Program-made: the position numbers and the translations under genes | Part shown: in pieces, positions 40,288 to 48,374 of the stretch | Layout: the number at the start of each line of letters is the position of its first letter | Numbering within the stretch: position 1 is the stretch's first letter | The notes under the pieces: generated by a model | Told to the model about the DNA's origin: nothing | Databases searched by the model: none | What the model saw: only the letters and a program-made list of their open reading frames with translations | DNA from: an uncultured Oscillospiraceae bacterium | GTDB lineage: Bacteria; Bacillota; Clostridia; Oscillospirales; Ruminococcaceae | Assembly (NCBI GenBank): GCA_934466455.1 | Contig: CAKSLF010000009.1 | Span: 10,614-74,613 of the forward strand | Reading direction: 5' to 3' | Length of the DNA: 64,000 nucleotides

Positions 40288-40704
40288 TTATCTTTCGACA
40301 ATATATTTGTGAACTCTCTCGGGGAGGTCTTCCTTCTCGCAGGAGGCGGCAAAGGTCATCTCCACATTAAACTCGTCGCAAAGGCGGCGAAGCTTATCGG
40401 TCATCTTTGCGAAGGCGTCGTAGTCACGGCCGCCGATTTTGAAGGTGGCGTCAACAAAAATATGGCTTATATCGTAGTTGCCTGCAATAAGACCGGAAAG
40501 GAAACCATAAAAAGAGTTGAAATCGGAAATATCGTATTCATCAATGTCGATAAGGCGAACCTTATGGGTAAGGTCAAAGCGAAGAGTATCGCCGCGTTCG
40601 ATTGCCACAACGCAGCCGCCGGTGGTTTTTACCGCTTCTTCAATGCTGTCGATAAGGTATTTTGTTTTGCCGGAGCCTTTAAGGCCAAGGATAAGTTTAA
40701 TCAT
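40288..40704 (-). CDS. Small P-loop NTPase of unknown function
   Basis: 138 residues. A clear Walker A, GLKGSGKTKYL, is at residues 7-17. HIFVDATFKIGG (about 85-96) could be a Walker B strand, with the aspartate after the hydrophobic run. The RLCDEFNVEMTFAASCE segment resembles a sensor strand. Such short P-loop proteins are widespread in Clostridia without a known role. It is encoded 63 bases after pgi on the same strand and shares its direction with ddh. Confidence 0.75.
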   Translation of the reverse strand: MIKLILGLKGSGKTKYLIDSIEEAVKTTGGCVVAIERGDTLRFDLTHKVRLIDIDEYDISDFNSFYGFLSGLIAGNYDISHIFVDATFKIGGRDYDAFAKMTDKLRRLCDEFNVEMTFAASCEKEDLPERVHKYIVER

Positions 40705-40767
40705 TTTTTATGTCTCCCTCTGTTCTTTTATTATCATTGCGCAAACGCAGTTTGACCGAAGTCGGTT

Positions 40768-42096
40768 TCAAAGCTTTGCTTCCAAAGCCTCTTTCATGTC
40801 CTCATAGCCGGGTTTTCCAAGCAATGCAAACATATTTTTCTTATAGCTTTCCACCCCCGGCTGATTAAACGGATTAACGCCGAGCATATAGCCGGAAACG
40901 GCAACAGCTATCTCAAAGAAATAAATCAGCTTGCCCACCTCATATGGGGTTTTCTCCCTTGAGGTGATTATGATGTTCGGAACTCCGCCCTCCGTATGGG
41001 CAATAAGAGTGCCAAGGCGGGCTTTTTCGTTAATTTCGCCCATATCCGTGCCGGAAAGGAAGTTCAGCCCGTCGGAATTTTCTTCGTCGTTCGGAACGGC
41101 AAAGCGGTGCTTTGCCTTTTCAAAGCGAACCGTCGTTTCAAAAAGGACTCTGCTGCCGTCCTGTACAAACTGACCGAGAGAATGAAGGTCGGTGGAAAAA
41201 ACCGCAGAGCATGGGAAAATCCCCTTATGCTCCTTGCCCTCGCTTTCGCCGAAAAGCTGCTTCCACCATTCCGCCATCTGACCGAAATCCGGGTCGTAGC
41301 TTACCAAAAGCTCAAGTGCCTTGCTTTCGCCAAGCACGCTTCTTGCTGCGGCGTAGCGCATTGCGTCGTTCCGCTCAAAATCCGCAGAAAGATACTCGTC
41401 CATTCCGTCCGCCGCACCCAAAAGAAGCTCTTTCGGGTCAATTCCTGCGGCGGCTATCGGCAAAAGCCCAACCGGGGTAAGAACGGAAAATCTTCCGCCG
41501 ATGTCGTCCGGAACAACAAAGCACTCATAGCCCTCTTTGTCCGCAAGAGCCTTCAGCGTGCCTTTTTCCCTATCCGTTGTGCAGAAAATACGCTCCTTTG
41601 CGCCGGCTTTTCCATAGCGTTTTTCAAGCAGCTCCCGGAAAAAGCGGAAGGCAACCGCCGGTTCCGTCGTTGTGCCGGATTTTGAAATAACATTTACGGA
41701 AATGTCCTTTCCCTCGCAAAGCGCAGCAATATCGCACATATAATCCGGCGAAAGACCGCACCCGGCAAAGTAAATTTCCGGTCCGCTATGGGGAAGGCTG
41801 TTACGAAGCGGCGACTGCAAAAGCTCGATAACCGCCCTTGCGCCAAGATAGGAACCTCCTATTCCGATTACGATAAGAATATCGCTTTGGCTGCGGATTT
41901 TTTCCGCAGCCCGCTCTATGCGGAAAAGCTCTTCTCTGTCGTAATTCTTCGGAAGCCCGACGAAGCCGGTAAATTCCGCACCCGTTCCCGTTTTTTCAAT
42001 AAGAGCGGAAAGTGCTTTTTCTGCAAAAGCTTTTTTTGCAAAAAGCTCCTCTTCGGAAACAAAGCCTTTAAGATAGTCAAGGTTTACCTTCGGCAT
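40768..42096 (-). CDS. pgi: Glucose-6-phosphate isomerase
   Basis: 442 residues, the short form usual in Firmicutes. IVIGIGGSYLGARAVIELL, VISKSGTTTEPAVAFRFFRELLE (two parts), GGRFSVLTPVGLLP and NPFNQPGVESYKKNMFALL are the family signatures, including the catalytic Glu of EGGVPN-type and His of TDLHSLGQ. It interconverts glucose 6-phosphate and fructose 6-phosphate. The ATG at 42094-42096 follows AGAGGTG by 6 bases; the GTG three codons upstream lies in that site. Confidence 0.95.
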   Translation of the reverse strand: MPKVNLDYLKGFVSEEELFAKKAFAEKALSALIEKTGTGAEFTGFVGLPKNYDREELFRIERAAEKIRSQSDILIVIGIGGSYLGARAVIELLQSPLRNSLPHSGPEIYFAGCGLSPDYMCDIAALCEGKDISVNVISKSGTTTEPAVAFRFFRELLEKRYGKAGAKERIFCTTDREKGTLKALADKEGYECFVVPDDIGGRFSVLTPVGLLPIAAAGIDPKELLLGAADGMDEYLSADFERNDAMRYAAARSVLGESKALELLVSYDPDFGQMAEWWKQLFGESEGKEHKGIFPCSAVFSTDLHSLGQFVQDGSRVLFETTVRFEKAKHRFAVPNDEENSDGLNFLSGTDMGEINEKARLGTLIAHTEGGVPNIIITSREKTPYEVGKLIYFFEIAVAVSGYMLGVNPFNQPGVESYKKNMFALLGKPGYEDMKEALEAKL

Positions 42097-42203
42097 TGCC
42101 AACACCTCTTGAAGCTGATATTTTCCTATTTATATAATAACCTAAACCACGGCTTTTTGCAAGTAAACTTTCCGTTAAAATTCTTTTTTAGGCAAATTTT
42201 ATT

Positions 42204-43400
42204 TTATGGCTTTGTGCCGACCGCTTCAAAAAACAGTTTTTTGAGGGCGGCAAAAAAGCCCATCCTCGGAACATCCTCCGCCGCAACTATGTCATAGCCG
42301 CCTATTTCGCCGCCGTTAAGCGTAACCGTAACCCTGCCTATGGCATCGCCGGCTTTTATCGGTGCCTCAAGCTCCGTCGGAAGATAAACGGATTGTTCAA
42401 CTCCGTCCTTTTGCCCCTTTTTAAGCAAAAAAGCCGCCGTTTCGCCGCAAACCGGCATAACGCTGTCCGCCGTTCCGTGGGTTACCGGAACCGGCAAAAG
42501 ATATTCCTCCGGCGGCTGCATTTTTACAAGAGCAAAGTTTGCAAAGCCGTAGTCCAAAAGCTTTCGCCCTGCGGCAAAGCGTTCGTCCGTATTCGGTGAG
42601 CCGAGAGTTACGGAAATAAGCTCCATCCCGTCCCGTTCCGCAGAGGCGGAAAGACAGCAGCCCGCCTCGTCCGTAGAGCCGGTTTTAAGCCCGGTGCAGC
42701 CCTTATAAAACCGCACAAGGCGGTTTGTATTGGTAAGCTCCGTTGCGCCGTTCCGCAGGCTGTCCATCCAAACGGTGGAATAGTTCTTTATCTCCGGATG
42801 TTTAAGAAGCTCCGCCGACATAATCGCAATATCCCTTGCCGTAGAAAGATGCCCCTCTGCGTCAAGCCCGGTGCAGTTCTTAAAAACCGTATTCTTCATG
42901 CCAAGCTCCGCCGCACGGGTATTCATAAGCTCCACAAAGGTTTCTTCACTTCCGGAAACCGCTTCGCCCAAGGCGACGCAGGCGTCGTTTGCCGAGCTTA
43001 TCGCCGCCGCCTTCAAAAGCTCGTTTACCGTAAAGGTTTCTCCCGGTTCAAGCCAAATTTGGCTTCCGCCCATGGAGCAGGCGTGCTCGCTTGCGGAAAT
43101 CTCCGTTTCCATACCGAATTTACCCTCGTCCATTGCCTCGAACACAAGCAAAAGCGTCATCACCTTTGTTATGGAAGCCGGCGGCATCTGCTTGTCGGCG
43201 TCGTGCTCAAAAAGCACCGTGCCCGTGGAGCGTTCGATAAGGATCGCCGACTTTGCGGATATGGTGAGGTTTGGGTCAATCTCCGCCGCTTTTTGAATTT
43301 TCGAAAGTTCCTCCGGCGTGGCAAGTTTTTCTCCCGCAGCGGGCAAAGCCGCCGCAAGAATAATTATTATCGCCGCCGCAAGGGAAATTATTTTTTTCAT
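42204..43400 (-). CDS. D-alanyl-D-alanine carboxypeptidase, DacF/PBP5 type
   Basis: 398 residues with a signal peptide (about 1-22, ending LPAAGEK). The serine peptidase motifs are in order: SITK (SxxK, about 75), SAN (SxN, about 135) and KTGS (KTG, about 240). A C-terminal beta domain and an amphipathic end (FFAALKKLFFEAV) that can dock on the membrane follow. It trims pentapeptides in the wall; sporulation-specific DacB/DacF paralogues have the same build, so the role in growth or sporulation is open. A long structured leader lies upstream (43435-43616). Confidence 0.92.
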   Translation of the reverse strand: MKKIISLAAAIIIILAAALPAAGEKLATPEELSKIQKAAEIDPNLTISAKSAILIERSTGTVLFEHDADKQMPPASITKVMTLLLVFEAMDEGKFGMETEISASEHACSMGGSQIWLEPGETFTVNELLKAAAISSANDACVALGEAVSGSEETFVELMNTRAAELGMKNTVFKNCTGLDAEGHLSTARDIAIMSAELLKHPEIKNYSTVWMDSLRNGATELTNTNRLVRFYKGCTGLKTGSTDEAGCCLSASAERDGMELISVTLGSPNTDERFAAGRKLLDYGFANFALVKMQPPEEYLLPVPVTHGTADSVMPVCGETAAFLLKKGQKDGVEQSVYLPTELEAPIKAGDAIGRVTVTLNGGEIGGYDIVAAEDVPRMGFFAALKKLFFEAVGTKP

Positions 43401-43434
43401 ACCGTCACACCTCGCTTTATTTTAATCGGAGCAC

Positions 43435-43616
43435 GCTATGCCTTTTCTGCGGGCGGCATAGCGGCAAACGATTTCCGGCAGCGCAAATGAGCACAGGCTC
43501 CTCGGAGCTTCGGCGAAGGGGCATTTACATTCCCTGCCTAAAAAGCCGGACGAAGCCCGCCGCAGAGCGGCGGAGAACATCTGCGCTTAGATTATTAAAA
43601 GGCTATGCCCGCAGGC
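43435..43616 (-). promoter_or_regulatory. Structured leader of the carboxypeptidase gene with alternative pairings
   Basis: On the minus strand GGCATAGC occurs at 43602-43609 and again at 43435-43442; GCTATGCC at 43455-43462 can pair with either. The distal pairing, extended by CTGCGGG/CCCGCAG (43608-43614 with 43447-43453), closes a domain of about 140 bases that holds CCGCCGC/GCGGCGG (near 43555-43572) and GGCAG/CTGCC with AAATG/CATTT inside it. The local pairing makes an 8-bp hairpin 35 bases before the start codon. This is riboswitch-like. No known class is recognised. A TTGCGC-N16-TATATT promoter may lie at about 43665-43690. Confidence 0.55.
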
Positions 43617-43692
43617 TTAAAAAAATTCCCCCGGTAACCCAAAAACAGCCCTCTGCATAGAATATAACAAACTGTTTCGGAGGCGCAATTCT

Positions 43693-43839
43693 ATGAAAAG
43701 GCGGCAATGGTGTTTGTGTTTTATCCAAAAAACTGCGCTTTGGTTTGCCGCCGGGCTTTTAATCGGGCTTTTGTTCCCGCTTTGTCCGATTTTATTTTTA
43801 ATTGCCGTTTTACTTATTGTTTTTTCCCGCTGCCGCTGA
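43693..43839 (+). CDS. Small membrane protein, 48 residues, upstream of spoVM
   Basis: Reads MKRRQWCLCFIQKTALWFAA, then a strongly hydrophobic run (GLLIGLLFPLCPILFLIAV) and a basic end FSRCR. A CGGAGG ribosome site precedes the ATG. It is 27 bases upstream of the spoVM-like gene and probably cotranscribed. CATAGAAT at 43656-43663 resembles the -10 element of sigma-E promoters. No homologue is recognised; a sporulation role is inferred from position only. Confidence 0.6.
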   Translation: MKRRQWCLCFIQKTALWFAAGLLIGLLFPLCPILFLIAVLLIVFSRCR

Positions 43840-43866
43840 AAAAAATTTTGCCGGAGGTGTTTTTTT

Positions 43867-43959
43867 ATGAAAATAGTCGTTTGGAGCAGCCCAAAATTTC
43901 TTGCGCCCTTTTTGCGTATGTTTTTCAAAATAGGCAAAGAAGAAGACGACGGCGCATAA
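43867..43959 (+). CDS. spoVM: Stage V sporulation protein M-like peptide (SpoVM)
   Basis: A 30-codon gene with a strong CCGGAGGTG site. The peptide begins MKIVVWSSPKFLAPFLRMFF. B. subtilis SpoVM (26 residues) has P9-K10-F11-L12 and R17 at the same positions, and both begin Met-Lys and end in charged residues after an amphipathic helix. SpoVM binds the convex forespore membrane and recruits SpoIVA to start the coat. Synteny supports the call: in B. subtilis spoVM also lies just beyond the prpC-prkC-rsgA cluster. It is too short for standard gene finders. A terminator follows 6 bases later. Confidence 0.8.
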   Translation: MKIVVWSSPKFLAPFLRMFFKIGKEEDDGA

Positions 43960-43964
43960 CATAC

Positions 43965-44003
43965 AAAAAAACCGGGGCAGCCGCAAGCTGCCCCGGTTTT
44001 TTC
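43965..44003. terminator. Bidirectional terminator between spoVM and the nitroreductase gene
   Basis: AACCGGGGCAG/CTGCCCCGGTT around CCGCAAG, flanked by six A and six T residues. Confidence 0.92.
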
Positions 44004-44015
44004 TGCATTATTCTT

Positions 44016-44537
44016 TTACACCTTTACGATGTAGTTTTCTTTTCTCTTTGCCGCTTCCGAAAGAGGCGCAGCCGCATAGCCGAGGGCAATGCTCCCTACT
44101 CCTCTCAGCCTTTCGGGAAGTCCCCATTCTCTGAGAAGCTCCTTGCCTCTTTCGCTGTCAAAAATCTGGCGTTCTCTGTTGACCCAAACGGAGCCAAGCC
44201 CAAGGGAAGCCGCCGCAAGCATCATATTTTCCAAAACGCAGCTTGCGTCCTCAACAAAGGTGCCGATCTCCGGATTTGCCAAAACAAGAACAATCGCCGG
44301 TGCGCCGTAATACGGGTCGGTTTCTTTGCCCAAAACCTCCGCATTGAGCCTTGAAAGCTCCTTGCGGTATTTTTCCGATGTTACGGAGATAATAACCGGA
44401 GATTGCCTGTTCATTCCGGTGGGTGCAAAGGTTCCCGCCTCCAAAACTGCGTCAAGCAGCTCCTCGGGAACCGCCTCCTGCTTATAGGAACGAACGCTCC
44501 TGCGCTTTTTGATAATTTCAAGAACCTCGTTTGTCAT
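44016..44537 (-). CDS. Nitroreductase-family flavoprotein
   Basis: 173 residues. IIKKRRSVRSYKQEAVPEELLDAVLEAGTFAPTGMNRQSP (in segments) is the usual N-terminal FMN-binding region; ASCVLENMMLAAASLGLGSVWVNRE and VGSIALGYAAA complete the fold. The enzyme likely reduces quinones or nitro compounds with NAD(P)H; substrate unknown. The ATG at 44535-44537 has GGAGGAG upstream. The longer in-frame reading crosses a palindrome and is not used. Confidence 0.9.
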   Translation of the reverse strand: MTNEVLEIIKKRRSVRSYKQEAVPEELLDAVLEAGTFAPTGMNRQSPVIISVTSEKYRKELSRLNAEVLGKETDPYYGAPAIVLVLANPEIGTFVEDASCVLENMMLAAASLGLGSVWVNRERQIFDSERGKELLREWGLPERLRGVGSIALGYAAAPLSEAAKRKENYIVKV

Positions 44538-44577
44538 TTTTTGCTCCTCCTTTTTTGAGCATTGTCTGCGGCAGATT

Positions 44578-44613
44578 GCTTTTTTTGAGCACGGCTGCGT
44601 GCTCAAAAAAAAG
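44578..44613. repeat. Inverted repeat made of two GTGCTCAA octamers
   Basis: TTTTTTTGAGCACG and CGTGCTCAAAAAAA form a perfect 14-bp palindrome around GCTG between rsgA and the nitroreductase gene. There is no T tract beyond the stem on either strand, so it is not a classic terminator. Confidence 0.8.
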
Positions 44614-44631
44614 CCGTCCTCCTTCACGGAG

Positions 44632-45564
44632 CTATTTACCAAGCTCCCATTCCTTTATCTGCTTTGCTTCCTCATACATTATGCAGTAATTTTTATGGCG
44701 GCTTTCCGGAATAATCCCTTCTTCCTTTGCCGCAAGAACGGCGCAGCCTTTTTCGGAAACATGGCTGCATCCGACAAATTTGCATTTCATAATATAAGGT
44801 TCAAATTCCCTAAAGCAGTATTGTAAGGCGTCCTTTCGGATTATCTCCATTCTTTCCATTTCTATTGCGGAAAAGCCGGGAGTATCCGCCACAAAGCCGC
44901 CGCCCGGAGCGACAAAAAGCTCCGTATGGCGGGTTGTGTGCCGCCCACGCCCAAGCTTTTTGCTTATTTCCGCAGTTGAGAGAGAAAGCTCCGGCAAAAT
45001 TTCATTAAGCAGGGTTGATTTTCCCGCTCCCGAATTTCCGCAAAATGCGCTTATTTTTCCCTCAAGCATTTTGAGCACCGCTTCTGTTCCCCGGTGCTCG
45101 GTCGAGCACACCTCGTATACCTCAAAGCCCGCCTTGCGGTAAATTTGAGCATAGGGCGCAGGGTCGGCAAGGTCGCATTTTGTAAAGACGAGCACCGGCT
45201 CCACATCCTGGTGCTCGGCAACGGCAATAAGCTTGTCTATCACCAAAAGGTTTGGCGCAGGCTCCGCCAGAGAAACCACCAAAACAAGCCTGTCTATATT
45301 TGCAAGGGGCGGGCGAACAAGGGAATTTTTCCTCTCGTGTACCGCATGGATATAGCCCTTTTCCTTTGGCAAAACGGAAATCGTAACTCTGTCGCCGACA
45401 AGAGGAGAAAGCTCCCGCTTTCTGAAAATTCCCCTTGCCCTGCATTCGTAAACCGTTTTTCCGCAAAGGACATAGTAAAATCCTCCGGTCGCCTTAACAA
45501 TAAGTCCCTCCGCTTTCGGAAGGGACTTATCATCGGTTTCCGGGCTGTGTTTTCGTTCAGTCAT
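44632..45564 (-). CDS. rsgA: Ribosome small subunit-dependent GTPase A
   Basis: 310 residues. An OB-fold (GFYYVLCGKTVYECRARG...VGDRV) is followed by a circularly permuted GTPase with motif order G4 FTKCD, G1 GNSGAGKSTLLN, G3 DTPGFS, then a zinc finger CKFVGCSHVSEKGC. RsgA checks late 30S maturation. The ATG follows GGAGGC; a TTG directly before it is in the ribosome site. It lies 17 bases after prkC as in other Firmicutes. The rpe and thiN genes that usually follow are missing here. Confidence 0.94.
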   Translation of the reverse strand: MTERKHSPETDDKSLPKAEGLIVKATGGFYYVLCGKTVYECRARGIFRKRELSPLVGDRVTISVLPKEKGYIHAVHERKNSLVRPPLANIDRLVLVVSLAEPAPNLLVIDKLIAVAEHQDVEPVLVFTKCDLADPAPYAQIYRKAGFEVYEVCSTEHRGTEAVLKMLEGKISAFCGNSGAGKSTLLNEILPELSLSTAEISKKLGRGRHTTRHTELFVAPGGGFVADTPGFSAIEMERMEIIRKDALQYCFREFEPYIMKCKFVGCSHVSEKGCAVLAAKEEGIIPESRHKNYCIMYEEAKQIKEWELGK

Positions 45565-45581
45565 CAAGCCTCCGTAAAAAA

Positions 45582-47501
45582 TCAGCCGCCGAAATCGGAA
45601 GAATTGTCGCTTACAAGCATTGCCGTACCGTCGGTAAAGTTGACGGAATATGCCTGATAAAGCTTATCGTCATAATAAATGCTCACGGTGGAAATTCCCT
45701 CGCCGCTGAGGGTTACAAGCCAGCTTCCCGCAATTGAGGGATTAACGGTTTCCGCCGCAGCGGGGCTTCCGTTCACAAAAGCCTCGAGCATAACCTCTTT
45801 GTTTTCGGAGGGAAGCGGAATATCAAGATTTATGGAATTTGTTTCGTTTTCCCGCTCCATAGCGATAACAAGGTCGATTGTCGTGCCCTTTTGCACCTGC
45901 GTTCCCGCAGCTATGCTTTGGTCAAGAACCACCGTTCCCGCCTGGGTGCTGTCAACTCTTGTTACGCTTCCGATTTTTATTCCCGCAGCGTTAAGCATAA
46001 GCTTTGCGTCGCCAAGGCGATAGCCGAGTACATTCGGAACCTCCGCATATGTTGTTTTCGGACCCATGCTTACATATATAATCACTACGGTCCCGCTGTC
46101 AACAACGGTATCAACTCCCGGTTCCGTGCGGATAACATATCCCTCCGCAATATCGTCGTTATATTCGGTAATTGTCGTAAACTCAATTCCGTTTTCCGTA
46201 AGTATGGCATAAACCTGGTTTTCCTCAAAATTTGTATAGTCCGAAAGGCTGAAGGATTGCACGCCGCTTGAAATTTTAACTCTTATGCGGCTTTTTTCCT
46301 TTACATTCATACCGGGCTTTATATCCTGATAATAGATAACATCTTTATCATAGTGTTCATGAAACGCAGAGGATTCCACCTCTATCTTAAATCCCGGATA
46401 TTGCTTTTTTGCCTCTGTAATGTCCATTCCGATAAGGTTCGGGGCGGTTGTATCGGGGACCTCCTCAAAAGGGCGGACCATCGCCATAATTCCGATAAGG
46501 AAGATTATCGCAATTACGATAAAAGCCACCGTAATTCCCGTAAGCACCGGAACGACCGGGGCGGAGCGCACCTGCTCGTCCTTGATTTTCTTTGTTTTCT
46601 TCGCTGTTTTTGTAAAGTTTTCGGTAATGCTCATTTCCTCCGGCTCGGTGTATTTATACTCAAAGCTTACGGTGGGGTCGCGCTTAAATTCATCTATATC
46701 CCTAAGCATTTCCGCCGCAGACTGATACCGCCTTGCGGGATCCTTCTGCATTGCTCTTACGATTATATCCTCAAGCCCCTCCGGAATATCCGGATTTATG
46801 CTGCGGGGCAGCTTTGGCTGGCTCTGAATCTGCTGCAATGCAACGGAAACCGGGCTTTCCGCATCGAAGGGCAGCTTTCCCGTTGTCATCTCGTAAAGCA
46901 TAACGCCGACGGAATAAATGTCGCTTTTTTCGTCGGTAACATCGCCCTTTGCCTGCTCCGGGCTTATATAATGGACGGAGCCTATTGCTTTATCCGTAAC
47001 GGTTTGCTGGCTTGCCCTTGCAAAGCGGGCGATGCCGAAATCCGCAACCTTTATTGTTCCGTCCGCAAGAAGCATTATGTTCTGGGGCTTTATATCCCGG
47101 TGAACTATTCCCTTATCGTGGGCGTGCTGAAGAGCACGCAAAATCTGCACGGTAAAATGCACAGCCTCTTTCCAGCGCAGAACCTTTTGCTGCTCTATAT
47201 ATTCTTTAAGAGTTATTCCGTCGATGTATTCCATAACGATATACTGAATATCCTCGTTAAAGCTGACATCATAAACCTTTACTATGTTCGGGTGGGATAG
47301 TACGGCAATAGCCTTTGATTCGTTCCGAAAGCGGCGCAAAAGCTCGTCGTTCTGCATATGCTCGTCCCGAAGAATTTTTACCGCAACGGTGCGGTCGTCA
47401 ATGCTGTCATAAGCACGGTATACATTCGCCATACCGCCGACGCCGATTATCTCTTTTATTTCGTAACGCCCGTCAAGTTTTTTTCCGATATATCTGTCCA
47501 T
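45582..47501 (-). CDS. prkC: PASTA-domain serine/threonine protein kinase
   Basis: 639 residues. The kinase domain (about 13-275) has GVGGMANVY, VAVKIL, HRDIKPQN and DFGIARF. A juxtamembrane stretch rich in Thr and Lys (about 290-315) carries likely autophosphorylation sites. One membrane span (about 325-348) is followed by three PASTA units (about 358-420, 421-490, 491-555), the second atypical, and a further C-terminal domain of about 80 residues. PASTA units sense muropeptides; in B. subtilis PrkC triggers spore germination. It is paired with the PP2C phosphatase upstream. Confidence 0.94.
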   Translation of the reverse strand: MDRYIGKKLDGRYEIKEIIGVGGMANVYRAYDSIDDRTVAVKILRDEHMQNDELLRRFRNESKAIAVLSHPNIVKVYDVSFNEDIQYIVMEYIDGITLKEYIEQQKVLRWKEAVHFTVQILRALQHAHDKGIVHRDIKPQNIMLLADGTIKVADFGIARFARASQQTVTDKAIGSVHYISPEQAKGDVTDEKSDIYSVGVMLYEMTTGKLPFDAESPVSVALQQIQSQPKLPRSINPDIPEGLEDIIVRAMQKDPARRYQSAAEMLRDIDEFKRDPTVSFEYKYTEPEEMSITENFTKTAKKTKKIKDEQVRSAPVVPVLTGITVAFIVIAIIFLIGIMAMVRPFEEVPDTTAPNLIGMDITEAKKQYPGFKIEVESSAFHEHYDKDVIYYQDIKPGMNVKEKSRIRVKISSGVQSFSLSDYTNFEENQVYAILTENGIEFTTITEYNDDIAEGYVIRTEPGVDTVVDSGTVVIIYVSMGPKTTYAEVPNVLGYRLGDAKLMLNAAGIKIGSVTRVDSTQAGTVVLDQSIAAGTQVQKGTTIDLVIAMERENETNSINLDIPLPSENKEVMLEAFVNGSPAAAETVNPSIAGSWLVTLSGEGISTVSIYYDDKLYQAYSVNFTDGTAMLVSDNSSDFGG

Positions 47502-47531
47502 TAAGCTCCTCCGGCTTTTTTCGATAGAAAA

Positions 47532-48263
47532 TTATCTTGTAATGCAAACAACGGTGACATTATCCGCCCCGCCGGCTTTTTTTGCGGCGTTTATAAGCTT
47601 ATCAACGCATTTTCCGTACCCTGCCGATTTTATCATATCAAGCAGCTCGCCTTTTGTAAAATAGTTGGAAAGTCCGTCTGTGCAGATGATGATGGCTTCG
47701 CCCTCATTAAGGGCAAATTCGCAGTAATCCAAATCTATTATCGACATGACCCCAAGGGCACGGGTGATAAAGTGCTTTTTCGGATGAAAGCGTGCCTCGT
47801 CCTGAGTAATTTCGCCTCTGTCAACAAGAAGCTGAACAACGGAGTGGTCCTTCGTCATCTGTTCGATACCCTCCGCCGTAACATGATAGGCTCTGCTGTC
47901 CCCCGCATGAACAATATGCGCAATTCCGTCGCAAACAATACAGGCAACAATAGTGGTTCCCATTCCTCTTAAATCCGGGTCGCGCTGGGAACGGTCAAAA
48001 ACCGAAACATTTGCCGCAGTAACCGCTGTTTGAAGAATACTTCTTATTGAATTATCGCCAAAGCCGCTTCCGTAAGCGGCGGTTACACTGTCCGTAACTA
48101 TATCCGCCGCCGTGCGGCTTGCGATATGACCGCCCTTTTCGCCGCCCATACCGTCGCACACAACCGCAAATACTGCGTCGTCCCCAAGAACCCCGCAGTT
48201 GAAATCGTCCTGGTTGATTTCTCTTGCGTTGCCTATATCCGTTTTGCCCACTGCTTTTAACAT
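47532..48263 (-). CDS. prpC: PP2C-type serine/threonine phosphatase
   Basis: 243 residues. The metal-binding motifs are VCDGMGGEKGGH, GTTIVACIV, HAGDSRAY, CTDGLSNYF and GADNVTVVCI. It reverses PrkC phosphorylation. The ATG at 48261-48263 follows GAGGTG by 6 bases; a second ATG three codons upstream lies inside the ribosome site. It is the first gene of the prpC-prkC-rsgA group, with a promoter at 48332-48360. Confidence 0.94.
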   Translation of the reverse strand: MLKAVGKTDIGNAREINQDDFNCGVLGDDAVFAVVCDGMGGEKGGHIASRTAADIVTDSVTAAYGSGFGDNSIRSILQTAVTAANVSVFDRSQRDPDLRGMGTTIVACIVCDGIAHIVHAGDSRAYHVTAEGIEQMTKDHSVVQLLVDRGEITQDEARFHPKKHFITRALGVMSIIDLDYCEFALNEGEAIIICTDGLSNYFTKGELLDMIKSAGYGKCVDKLINAAKKAGGADNVTVVCITR

Positions 48264-48331
48264 ATCATTCACCTCTTGTCAAAAACGGTCTGTTTGCGTC
48301 GCCTTTGTTTTGTATTATATCTTATTGTACA

Positions 48332-48360
48332 ATTTTATATCTTATTTTGCCGTATGTCAA
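48332..48360 (-). promoter_or_regulatory. Promoter of prpC-prkC-rsgA
   Basis: TTGACA (48355-48360) and TAAAAT (48332-48337) on the minus strand, 17 bases apart, between rlmN and prpC. It lets the signalling pair be expressed apart from the rRNA modification genes upstream. Confidence 0.72.
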
Positions 48361-48374
48361 ATATTTTGCTCATA

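Noticed and set aside
43435..43616. 6S RNA or SRP RNA
   Set aside because: A long closing stem recalls 6S RNA, but the central bubble and conserved 6S or SRP loop sequences are not recognisable, and the alternative pairing next to the dac start codon fits a leader better.
44578..44613. Intrinsic terminator of rsgA
   Set aside because: The 14-bp palindrome has its T runs inside the 5' arm and A runs in the 3' arm on both strands, so no T tract follows the stem.
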